From Candidatus Babeliales bacterium (GTDB taxonomy: Bacteria; Babelota; Babeliae; Babelales; JANWKD01): a stretch of DNA of 7,846 nucleotides. The position numbers and the translations under genes were made by a program. Below are positions 1 through 5,841 of this stretch, in pieces. The notes beneath the pieces were generated by a model. It saw nothing but the letters and a program-made list of their open reading frames with translations. It searched no databases and was not told the origin of the DNA. The stretch is taken from the NCBI GenBank assembly GCA_025451595.1, contig JANWKD010000093.1, positions 1 through 7,846 on the forward strand, written 5' to 3'. Within the stretch, counting starts at the first letter, position 1. Every line of letters starts with the position of its first letter.

Positions 1-40
1 CCACCACCGCCACCAGTACCCTCAAATCCTATCTTAAAAA
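1..40 (-). other. Frameshifted continuation of the GH5 gene, with a homopolymer at the break
   Basis: On the minus strand the GH5 frame reads ...E-F-L-R then TAG (31-29). Just upstream of that stop is a run of five T (A5 on the plus strand, 36-40). With one extra T the reading becomes E-F-F-K-I-G-F-E-G-T-G-G-G-G and stays open to the window edge. Without the extra base, that second frame is closed by a TGA just before the T run. The join must therefore occur in this short tract. The glycine run is encoded by repeated GGT/GGC codons and looks like a loop or linker, consistent with real coding sequence. Confidence 0.55.
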
Positions 41-742
41 TTCAATACCTTCTACAATAATAAGAAGATTTGAATTGATAGTCAGTACCGCATTTCCTGC
101 TCTTTGTGCAGCTGCGGCCCAATCAGTTGCTACATTACCATCGCCCCAGGTAGCGCTTGCGTGAGGTTCATTATGCAAATCGACGCCGATTACACACGAA
201 TAGTTTTTATAGCGTGTTACTAACATTTGCCAATCACTGATAAAGCGTGATTCAGGATATGCGGACGTATACCATAATCCACTGCCTTGAGCGCTGTTGC
301 CTGCATCGCTGCGATGATGATCTAAAATAACGCAAAGGCCAATTTGTTGCGCATACGCTATTATTTTATCAAGTACTTGTAAAGGAGATAAACCAACTAA
401 GTCTGGATTGGAATTTTGATCAATGCCAGAAGGCATAGCGCCAGAGTCAAATGCTTGATTACAAAAAGGAATACGCACCACGTTAAAGCCTAATGATAGC
501 ATTTGATCGAGCATGCTTTTGTAACCACGACTCCATAAACCATGAGGCGCCATATTTGGTGTTTCTAATCCAAACCAGCTTACCCCAAGTAAGCGAACTG
601 CACTACCCGTTGCATCAACTATTTGATTGCCTAAAGTCGAAAGTGGTCGTTGTACTTCACTAATGAGTGTGGCATGAGCGCTTGATGCTATAATACCCAG
701 CATCAATGCTATTGAAATGAATAACTGTTTGCATTTATTCAT
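29..742 (-). CDS. Secreted GH5 (cellulase-family) glycoside hydrolase, interrupted by a frame break
   Basis: This 237-residue product begins with a Sec signal peptide (about residues 1-24, cleavage after SSAHA). A family 5 glycoside hydrolase (TIM-barrel) N-terminal part follows. Seen: the early-strand VVRIPF segment with Arg90, a VILDHHRSD strand, a GLWYT loop, and the acid/base motif HNEP with Glu192. GH5 enzymes hydrolyse beta-1,4-type glucans or mannans using two glutamates. The second (nucleophile) glutamate lies later in the barrel, and this frame stops just after the VEGIE strand, before it would be reached. The product as read is therefore too short (a GH5 domain is usually about 300 residues or more) and should lack the nucleophile. 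A good site (AAGGA, 747-751) precedes the start, and a promoter lies at 787-816. Family confidence is high; the exact substrate cannot be told. The break may be a real mutation or a sequencing error. Confidence 0.85.
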   Translation of the reverse strand: MNKCKQLFISIALMLGIIASSAHATLISEVQRPLSTLGNQIVDATGSAVRLLGVSWFGLETPNMAPHGLWSRGYKSMLDQMLSLGFNVVRIPFCNQAFDSGAMPSGIDQNSNPDLVGLSPLQVLDKIIAYAQQIGLCVILDHHRSDAGNSAQGSGLWYTSAYPESRFISDWQMLVTRYKNYSCVIGVDLHNEPHASATWGDGNVATDWAAAAQRAGNAVLTINSNLLIIVEGIEFLR

Positions 743-786
743 ACAATCCTTTTTTGTAAGAGGTTAATAAATCGTTGGCTTTAGTA

Positions 787-816
787 GTTATAGTATGTCA
801 TAGTTTGTGAAATCAA
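787..816 (-). promoter_or_regulatory. Probable sigma70 promoter of the GH5 gene
   Basis: On the minus strand TTGATT (816-811) is followed after 18 bases by TATAAC (792-787). Transcription would start near 780, leaving a leader of about 38 bases before the ATG at 742. The match is moderate. Confidence 0.4.
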
Positions 817-841
817 GAATATTTGAAAATTTTTTTAGACC

Positions 842-869
842 TTGCAAAAGTATAGTTAGCCTTTATAAT
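842..869 (+). promoter_or_regulatory. Sigma70 promoter of the short exported-protein gene
   Basis: TTGCAA (842-847), a 16-base spacer, then a perfect TATAAT (864-869). Transcription should begin near 876. That leaves no room for a ribosome site before the ATG at 881, which argues that translation starts at the ATG at 908. Confidence 0.65.
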
Positions 870-907
870 GAACCTGATTTATGAAACACATTTCTAAAAA
901 GGACACT

Positions 908-1216
908 ATGTTAAAAAAAACATTACTTCTTACTTGCTTGGTAAGCTTTTTCTGTTTTGGGCAACCTCACGATAAATATGAAAAAGTAGTTTGGGGTTTA
1001 TTTGCCGTTCCTCCGGCAGTATGGTTTGGTAGTAGCATTTTAGAGTATCAGGCTAAAAAGCAGGCATATCCATATAATAATATGACTCATGAGAAACTTG
1101 AGCAATGGAAAAAATATTTAGAAACAACAAAAAAAATTTCAGGAACGATAACTGCTATGGAAGCTGGCGGAGCTGTTATTTTTAAATGTATTACCCCTCT
1201 GTATTTTTATCGATAG
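908..1216 (+). CDS. Small exported or membrane protein of unknown function
   Basis: I do not recognise this 102-residue protein. An ATG at 881 would add nine residues. It lies only about 5 bases after the likely transcription start and has no ribosome site, whereas the ATG at 908 follows AAAAGGA (897-903) and begins directly with a signal-peptide-like stretch (MLKKT, then hydrophobic residues to about 18). The cysteine at 16 does not sit in a convincing lipobox. A second hydrophobic stretch with a Pro-Pro pair spans about 27-46. A charged, Lys/Glu-rich helix follows (about 60-76), then a third hydrophobic stretch (about 78-100) close to the C-terminus. This suggests a small envelope protein with one or two membrane spans. 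It has its own promoter. The dipeptidase gene follows 72 bases later in the same direction, and no clear terminator separates them. Confidence 0.7.
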   Translation: MLKKTLLLTCLVSFFCFGQPHDKYEKVVWGLFAVPPAVWFGSSILEYQAKKQAYPYNNMTHEKLEQWKKYLETTKKISGTITAMEAGGAVIFKCITPLYFYR

Positions 1217-1288
1217 CTAAGACTCTAGCTAATTGGCGTAAATGGTTTTAGAATAATGAATAAAATTTAATTCTTTGAGGATTTAAGC

Positions 1289-2050
1289 ATGAATATAATA
1301 AAGTTTACTTTCATCAATCTCGTTTTTGCTATACAGTTTATTTTGCCCCTCGCTCAAGAAGCTCGTTTGAAGGGGTTTGTTTACCTGAATGAGATTGATC
1401 CTTCTATTCTTGTTTCTTTACGTTATAATAGCACACAAAATTTTGTTGGTAGGCCCGTTGATGGGTATCATAAATCAGTAGTGATTATGACTCAAAAAAC
1501 AGCAGAAGCTTTAAAACAAGTGCAACAAGATTTAAAAAATGATGGCTATTCGTTAGTGGTTTACGATGCGTACCGCCCGCAAGAAGCAGTTAATCATTTT
1601 ATGAGTTGGAGCCAAGATATTAATGATCAAGGAAAAAAATCACACTATTACCCTCGCGTTAATAAAGCGGATGTTTTTGAGTTAGGCTATGTTGCGAAAC
1701 GATCTGGACATAGTAGAGGCAGCACGGTTGATCTTACTATTATTCCTATTAATAAATCGTTACACGAAATTAAAGAAACTGAGCGGACATTATTAGATGG
1801 CTTTAGCATTAAATTTTTAGATGATGGCACCGTGGATATGGGCTCATCATTTGATTTATTTGACGTTGCTTCCCATTATGAGAATGATTTAATTGCTGAA
1901 CAATATAAAAAAATGAGAACGTATTTAAAAACTGTTATGGAAAAGCATGGGTTCAAAAACTATTCAGAAGAATGGTGGCATTTTACGCTTAAAGATGAGC
2001 CTTTTCCTGCATCAGAAAACAGTAGCTATTTTAATTTTCCTGTCGAATAA
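1289..2050 (+). CDS. ddpX: Exported D-alanyl-D-alanine dipeptidase (VanX/DdpX family)
   Basis: This 253-residue zinc peptidase (peptidase family M15D) should split D-Ala-D-Ala into D-alanine. Key residues are present in family order: Arg96 in DAYRP (substrate/transition-state arginine), the zinc-binding SGHSRGSTVDL segment (His141, Asp148), and EEWWHF with catalytic Glu228 and third zinc ligand His231. The DMGSSFD segment (183-189) is also typical. A hydrophobic N-terminus (about 1-23) looks like a signal peptide, placing the enzyme in the periplasm, unlike cytoplasmic VanX of resistance operons. The start is supported by GAGG at 1277-1280, 8 bases before the ATG. No vanH, vanA or vanRS-like gene is nearby, so glycopeptide resistance is unlikely. 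Use of wall-derived D-alanyl dipeptide as nutrient, or wall remodelling, is more plausible. The family call is firm; the physiological role is inferred. The gene symbol is by family. Confidence 0.9.
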   Translation: MNIIKFTFINLVFAIQFILPLAQEARLKGFVYLNEIDPSILVSLRYNSTQNFVGRPVDGYHKSVVIMTQKTAEALKQVQQDLKNDGYSLVVYDAYRPQEAVNHFMSWSQDINDQGKKSHYYPRVNKADVFELGYVAKRSGHSRGSTVDLTIIPINKSLHEIKETERTLLDGFSIKFLDDGTVDMGSSFDLFDVASHYENDLIAEQYKKMRTYLKTVMEKHGFKNYSEEWWHFTLKDEPFPASENSSYFNFPVE

Positions 2051-2074
2051 TTGATAATTTTACAAACATTTTTT

Positions 2075-2133
2075 ATGCTGAGTACATAACGATATTTTGA
2101 ATTCTCTTATGCACTCAGTATTCATAATTTTTT
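2075..2133 (+). terminator. Hairpin plus T run after the dipeptidase gene
   Basis: Arms 2075-2089 (ATGCTGAGTACATAA) and 2107-2121 (TTATGCACTCAGTAT) pair over 15 positions with 13 Watson-Crick pairs, one G-U and one A-C mismatch. The loop is 17 bases. A run of six T follows at 2128-2133. It lies between the convergent stops of the dipeptidase gene and the next, minus-strand gene. The stem is AT-rich, with a six-base gap before the T run, so this is a moderate terminator candidate for plus-strand transcription. The 11-mer TTTTTTATGCT occurs at both 2069-2079 and 2128-2138, flanking the structure. Confidence 0.45.
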
Positions 2134-2170
2134 ATGCTTTCAATTATGCTGCAACATTACAAAATGGTTG

Positions 2171-2722
2171 TTAACTCTTACAAGGGTTACCTATATTACA
2201 GGTATTATCGATATCACCATTGACCATTGAATTTAAGTCCCCAAAAATTTCTTCTTCGTTGATTGTTATAAATGGAATATCTTCGCCGCATGTTTTAAGC
2301 CATAAGTCATGTATCAGTTGGCTGCCGCCATAAGCACCACCTTGCGCTACCGTTACCAGTTCTCGAAGTCTAGGTTTATGCTGTGCAATAAGATTTTCAG
2401 GACTTGCCATAACCATAGCGAATGTTTTCTCAAACAGTGTTTCTCCGGCTTTGTAAGACTCTTCTTCCATATCATACGTATCAGATAAATAATTGATAGC
2501 GCATTCGCTAGCAAATACCATTAATTCTACAATGCCTTCATGCGTGCCGCCCATGTCTTTGTAAGCTTGAATAGCATCATAAGCGATTGATAATTCACTT
2601 AAATCACCAGGAAAAGGGTAGCCCACTTTTTTGATAATTTTTTTAAATGATTGTAGCTGAGGATTGATATGAAAGTTGTTCTCAACCGTTTCATTAACAA
2701 AATCAAAATCTTGTACGAGCAT
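2171..2722 (-). CDS. Acidic protein of unknown function
   Basis: I do not recognise this 183-residue protein. It has no signal peptide or membrane segment. It is rich in Asp/Glu and looks mostly helical through about residue 125. A glycine-rich turn (QGGAYGGS, about 127-134) follows, then an acidic tail ending with a Cys-x5-Cys pair (Cys175, Cys181). The ribosome site is good: AAGGG (2733-2729) lies 6 bases before the ATG. It also has one of the best promoters in the window (2783-2811). It is convergent with the dipeptidase gene and divergent from the EndoU toxin gene, with only 100 bases between the two starts. A role linked to the toxin, such as a regulator or second antidote, is possible from position alone. 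Nothing in the sequence shows it. Confidence 0.75.
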   Translation of the reverse strand: MLVQDFDFVNETVENNFHINPQLQSFKKIIKKVGYPFPGDLSELSIAYDAIQAYKDMGGTHEGIVELMVFASECAINYLSDTYDMEEESYKAGETLFEKTFAMVMASPENLIAQHKPRLRELVTVAQGGAYGGSQLIHDLWLKTCGEDIPFITINEEEIFGDLNSMVNGDIDNTCNIGNPCKS

Positions 2723-2782
2723 ATTTTTCCCTTCGTTAAAAATAGTAAAAAGAGGATTTCAAATATAGAATGAATTTAATTT

Positions 2783-2811
2783 ATTATAGCGTAAATTGTT
2801 GTAAAATCCAA
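2783..2811 (-). promoter_or_regulatory. Sigma70 promoter of the acidic unknown gene
   Basis: On the minus strand TTGGAT (2811-2806), a 17-base spacer and a perfect TATAAT (2788-2783). Transcription should begin near 2776, about 54 bases before the ATG at 2722. The element ends 12 bases before the toxin ATG at 2823, so expression of the two genes may interfere. Confidence 0.65.
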
Positions 2812-2822
2812 AGAAGTATACT

Positions 2823-4886
2823 ATGAGCTTATTATTATCCTTTCTTTCATTAATTTGCGTCTGGGGCAGTGTTTTCTGTAATGTTAATGATCGAAAATAT
2901 GATTTAAAGCTCGTATTTGGCCATGATTGCGAATATCAAAAACCTTCATGTATTGATTATTTTAAAAATTCAAATATTAATTTTGATATAAATCCAGCCT
3001 CGAGTAGCTATTCATCGTTCAACATCAGTGATAAGCTTGAAGACTTCTGTATAAAACCATTATCATGCCAAGTTCAAAATGAGCTTGATATGATGTCTTA
3101 TGAGGATTTTGAAGGCCAAGCCATCTCCGCTCTTTACTATCCTCATGGAATGCTCAATTATTATAATCTATATGATCATTCATATTTTAAAGAGTTTATA
3201 AAACGAAATTGCGATCATGAAATTGCTAAATCTCATCTTCAATGGGTTAAAAAAAGATATTGCACTGAAAAAGATTTTCATGAACAAGCTGATCAATTGC
3301 CATTTAATCTGTTTGAAGAAGCGGATGATTTATTATCAGAAATTACAAGACCTCATGCTGCTATTGAGATAGAAGATTTTTATCAGGAATATAAACACTT
3401 TTCATATGGCAATTCTTTGCATGCGCAACGTTACAAAAAACGCTGCGAAGCGATGAAAAATCAATATGATAGTCTTACAAAAACAACCAAATTGCATCCA
3501 TTAACAAAAAAACTACTAAAAGATAATGGTATTAAATCAAAGAAATTCAAAAAATTTTCTGGCAGTGCATTTCAAATGCAACTATATGATGAATTTAATC
3601 AAATACTGAATCAAGTAAGCAGTTTAAAAAATTGTAGTTCAGTGATATCAAACTATATTCCTGATATTGTTTCTCTTGTCGATATTGGACAATCATTCAA
3701 CAAACGAGGTTTTTTGATCAAAGCGGCATTAGTTGCTGATTTTTGTTGGTCATTTATTTCTGCCTGTGCGCAAGGCATTGCATTAGGATCATCTGAACTA
3801 GCTGATTATATTTTGCATCCTATCGACTCAACCATTGGATTAATGTTCAATATAAGTTCAATAGCTTACCATTTAGGACGTTTGTTCTATCAAATAGCCG
3901 ATATTAGCGCGCTTGCAAGTTTACAGCATTTGGATCTATATGATGAAAATGATTATCAGCATTTATCAAAAAGACCTGGCATCAACTTAATTTTTGGTAA
4001 TGAAGCAAATCAACAATTAAAAATATTATGCAACAATTGTTCAACAATAACTAAATCATTCTATGAACACATGAAAAATTTATCCTGGCAAGACAACGTA
4101 AAATATGCGGTTTCAATTGGTACTGAAATATTTTTAACAAAAAAATGTGCTAAAACTTTACATAACATTACAAATAAAGCCTGCGCTCGTGCAACGCAGA
4201 TTATACAGCAACTTGATGCAAAAGTAATTACTGCTGAAGCTGCATTAGTATGTCCAGGGAATGCAATGGTCCAAATTGTAGGTCAAGCAAGCCAAGTAGC
4301 GCATGAATTAGCCGAAAGTAAGCCGCTATTGCCACTTCCGATTAATAAAGCAAAAGGACCATTTACACACTTCAAGGAATATATTATCGAATTAAAAGAA
4401 ACCATACCGCAGTTAAAAAAAAGATTTGATGGGGTTATTATACAATGTGGTGAAAAGTCTTTGGCTGTTTCTGCAGATTATGAACATCTTTTTATGTTTG
4501 AAATTAAGCAACATTATAAAAAAAAATTCAAACAATGCATACCTCGTTTGAATGGCTTTCATCATGATTATTTGGGTAAGCTTGAGGAAAGTGGCATTGT
4601 AAGATATGTCAATATTAAAGAGGGTTTACATGGCACTTATAAAGCGGATGTTATTGTAAATGGGATAAAATTCGAAGGAAAGACTTTCTTCCCTCAGTTT
4701 TGGAATCATGAAAAAGTGTTAGAAAAAATTTTTGAATCATTGCAGAATTTAATCGATAAGCCTATATTACAAAAGAATGGAAATTGGCAATTTAAGGGAA
4801 TAACTTCAGAAGGAATAAAAATTGAGACAATAGTTGATGTTAAAAATGAAAAAATTATTACTGCTTTTCCAAAAATAGTTACATAA
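2823..4886 (+). CDS. Secreted polymorphic-toxin-like protein with C-terminal EndoU ribonuclease domain
   Basis: This 687-residue protein starts with a Sec-type signal (about 1-20). A cysteine-containing N-terminal half that I cannot assign follows (about 21-290). Next comes a hydrophobic helical segment (about 297-321) and an A-D-Y-I-L-H-P-I-D-S-T-I-G stretch (about 327-339) resembling helical pre-toxin regions. The C-terminal 135 residues match the bacterial EndoU toxin fold: His555 in EHLF, the GFHH motif (His580, His581), Lys620 next to TFFP, a W-x-x-E-K-V helix (627-632), GNWQFKG (653-659), GIKIE (664-668) and the final ITAFP (679-683). EndoU enzymes are metal-independent or metal-stimulated RNases that cut at uridine using two His and a Lys. 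Known bacterial members are contact-dependent toxins that cut tRNA. The gene has only a weak AAGAAG site 6 bases before ATG. A small acidic gene follows 4 bases later. The domain call is by motif; delivery and target are unknown. Confidence 0.8.
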   Translation: MSLLLSFLSLICVWGSVFCNVNDRKYDLKLVFGHDCEYQKPSCIDYFKNSNINFDINPASSSYSSFNISDKLEDFCIKPLSCQVQNELDMMSYEDFEGQAISALYYPHGMLNYYNLYDHSYFKEFIKRNCDHEIAKSHLQWVKKRYCTEKDFHEQADQLPFNLFEEADDLLSEITRPHAAIEIEDFYQEYKHFSYGNSLHAQRYKKRCEAMKNQYDSLTKTTKLHPLTKKLLKDNGIKSKKFKKFSGSAFQMQLYDEFNQILNQVSSLKNCSSVISNYIPDIVSLVDIGQSFNKRGFLIKAALVADFCWSFISACAQGIALGSSELADYILHPIDSTIGLMFNISSIAYHLGRLFYQIADISALASLQHLDLYDENDYQHLSKRPGINLIFGNEANQQLKILCNNCSTITKSFYEHMKNLSWQDNVKYAVSIGTEIFLTKKCAKTLHNITNKACARATQIIQQLDAKVITAEAALVCPGNAMVQIVGQASQVAHELAESKPLLPLPINKAKGPFTHFKEYIIELKETIPQLKKRFDGVIIQCGEKSLAVSADYEHLFMFEIKQHYKKKFKQCIPRLNGFHHDYLGKLEESGIVRYVNIKEGLHGTYKADVIVNGIKFEGKTFFPQFWNHEKVLEKIFESLQNLIDKPILQKNGNWQFKGITSEGIKIETIVDVKNEKIITAFPKIVT

Positions 4887-4890
4887 ATAA

Positions 4891-5292
4891 ATGAATACTT
4901 TGATTTTAAAATTTTCATATGGATCTTATGATTTAGCAAATGCTGGAACAGCTGAACTAGAAATTTTAGGCAATTTTTTATCAAGTGATTTTGATACTGA
5001 TTATGTACGTTTTTATAGCTGGATTGATTGGCTTTATGATCCGAAATATATTTCAACGTGTGGTAATGCTAGTGAACTAGCTAAAATTGATGATGTTATT
5101 GAAATATATAATATTTTTGATGAAGAATGGGAAGGGCCATATTTTGCCATGAATAAGGATAAATTTGCTAAATTTCTGCATGAATGGCGAGACTTAGTTA
5201 ACCTTCAACCAAAAACAATTATTGTCACTCAACATCATGATGGTTCTTTAACGCTCGAAGGTAAAGATTTTCCTGAATGGGCATCACAATAA
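4891..5292 (+). CDS. Probable immunity protein for the EndoU toxin
   Basis: This is a 133-residue cytoplasmic protein with no signal peptide. It is strongly acidic: by my count about 23 Asp/Glu against 10 Lys/Arg. The EndoU domain next door is slightly basic. The gene starts 4 bases after the toxin stop and has no visible Shine-Dalgarno site, so it is probably translated by coupling to the toxin gene. Small size, acidity and position directly after a toxin C-terminus are the usual signs of an immunity protein. Visible landmarks are a WIDWLYD cluster (about 44-50), a D-E-E-W-E-G-P-Y segment near 77-84, and a basic/aromatic helix (about 88-101). I do not recognise a named immunity family, so the role rests on context. 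It ends exactly where the opposing MazG-like gene ends. Confidence 0.7.
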   Translation: MNTLILKFSYGSYDLANAGTAELEILGNFLSSDFDTDYVRFYSWIDWLYDPKYISTCGNASELAKIDDVIEIYNIFDEEWEGPYFAMNKDKFAKFLHEWRDLVNLQPKTIIVTQHHDGSLTLEGKDFPEWASQ

Positions 5293-5643
5293 TTACAGTT
5301 CAGTATATTTTGCGCTATTGCCTTTTGCTTTATCAACCGGATATTTCAGTTCATTTTTTTTCATTTTTTCTTCAAATGCCTGTGCCAGATCAATATTCAA
5401 ATCGTGGCTCATTAAGAGCACCCAGAACAACACGTCAGAAAGTTCTTCTGCAAATTTTTGCTTATGAGTTTCAATATAATCATATAATTGCTGATTATTT
5501 TTCCATTGAAAAAGTTCAAGAAGCTCGGTTGATTCCAATACTAAAGAAAGCGCAACATCTTTGGGATTATGAAATTGTTTCCAATCACGCGCATCACGGA
5601 TATCAATGACGCGCTTGGTTAATTGGTTTATGGTGTCGTTCAT
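5293..5643 (-). CDS. MazG-like nucleotide pyrophosphohydrolase (dCTP pyrophosphatase type)
   Basis: This 116-residue all-alpha NTP pyrophosphatase is of the MazG/DCTPP1 kind. Such enzymes hydrolyse non-standard or excess (d)NTPs, often dCTP and modified forms, to the monophosphate and PPi, protecting the nucleotide pool. Seen: RDARDWKQFHNPKDVALSL at the N-terminus; the first metal-binding helix with Glu37, Glu40 and Glu43 followed by LFQW (44-47); the second helix E-E-L-S-D (Glu67, Asp70); and the C-terminal K-x-N-x-x-K-Y-P-V-D-K-A-K-G signature (about 95-108). These give the ExxE...ExxD set expected for Mg2+ binding. Length is normal for a single-domain member. AGGA (5654-5651) lies 7 bases before ATG, with an extended -10 promoter upstream. 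It is convergent with the immunity gene with no bases between the stops. The exact substrate is not certain. Confidence 0.88.
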   Translation of the reverse strand: MNDTINQLTKRVIDIRDARDWKQFHNPKDVALSLVLESTELLELFQWKNNQQLYDYIETHKQKFAEELSDVLFWVLLMSHDLNIDLAQAFEEKMKKNELKYPVDKAKGNSAKYTEL

Positions 5644-5678
5644 GGTAATTTCCTAAAACAGGGTTTTTATTGCCTGCT

Positions 5679-5706
5679 AGTATACCAAAAGCGATAATTA
5701 TCGGAA
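5679..5706 (-). promoter_or_regulatory. Extended -10 promoter of the MazG-like gene
   Basis: On the minus strand TTCCGA (5706-5701), a 16-base spacer and TGGTATACT (5687-5679), a TGn-extended -10. Transcription should start near 5672, about 29 bases before the ATG. The palindrome at 5692-5703 lies inside the spacer and -35. Confidence 0.55.
5692..5703. repeat. Perfect 12-bp palindrome, operator-like
   Basis: CGATAATTATCG is identical on both strands. It covers the spacer and part of the -35 of the MazG-like promoter, a position where a bound dimeric regulator would block transcription. It resembles half of a Fur-type GATAAT/ATTATC box but is too short to call one. Confidence 0.4.
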
Positions 5707-5730
5707 GCTGTTTTGATATTTAATTTCATA

Positions 5731-5759
5731 TTGACATCTTAGATGATAAGCGATATTGT
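5731..5759 (+). promoter_or_regulatory. Sigma70 promoter reading toward the threonine aldolase operon
   Basis: A perfect TTGACA (5731-5736), a 17-base spacer and TATTGT (5754-5759). Transcription should begin near 5766, giving a leader of about 168 bases before the ATG at 5934. The start point falls inside the first of two repeated palindromes. Confidence 0.5.
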
Positions 5760-5785
5760 AATAATATTATGATGAATAATATTAT
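5760..5785. repeat. Two copies of a palindromic AATAATATTAT element
   Basis: AATAATATTAT occurs at 5760-5770 and 5775-5785. The inner ten bases, ATAATATTAT, are a perfect palindrome in each. The two centres are 15 bp apart. They lie directly downstream of the TTGACA promoter, where an operator would act. Pure A/T palindromes are common by chance in AT-rich DNA, so this is a candidate only. Confidence 0.4.
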
Positions 5786-5825
5786 ATCTCAGCATTCATT
5801 CTTATTTTTAAAGCATATATCAAAG

Positions 5826-5841
5826 AAGCGCTTAGGCGCTT
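5826..5841 (+). repeat. GC-rich 6-bp hairpin in the aldolase leader
   Basis: AAGCGC (5826-5831) and GCGCTT (5836-5841) pair around a TTAG loop in otherwise AT-rich DNA. No T run follows on either strand, so it is not a simple terminator. The adjoining CGCTTAAATCC (5837-5847) recurs as CGGTTAAATCC at 5886-5896. Both copies lie in the presumed untranslated leader of the operon and might have a regulatory role. Confidence 0.35.

Noticed and set aside
29..46. Programmed -1 frameshift in the GH5 gene
   Set aside because: The tract reads A-TTT-TTA, which does not satisfy the X-XXY-YYZ rule, and five T are too few for usual transcriptional slippage. An indel is the simpler reading.
881..907. Upstream ATG giving a longer small exported protein
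   Set aside because: It has no Shine-Dalgarno site, lies too near the promoter, and would place charged residues before the signal-like segment.
1214..1231. Hairpin of two TAGCTA palindromes after the small exported-protein gene, as a terminator
   Set aside because: Only a 6-bp AT-rich stem, with no T run afterwards.
2796..2822. TTGTTG-15-TATACT as the toxin promoter
   Set aside because: The -10 abuts the ATG, so the RNA would start inside the gene and lose the signal peptide. No good later start exists.
4706..5056. Open frame on the minus strand across the toxin end and the immunity start
   Set aside because: It lies opposite two genes with clear coding character, has no ribosome site, and its protein resembles no family. 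It is a shadow frame.
5277..5609. Open frame on the plus strand opposite the MazG-like gene
   Set aside because: The minus-strand product carries the full MazG-like motif set, a ribosome site and a promoter. The plus frame has none of these.
5826..5841. GC-rich hairpin as a rho-independent terminator or riboswitch
   Set aside because: No T run on either strand, and no recognisable riboswitch core in the surrounding leader.
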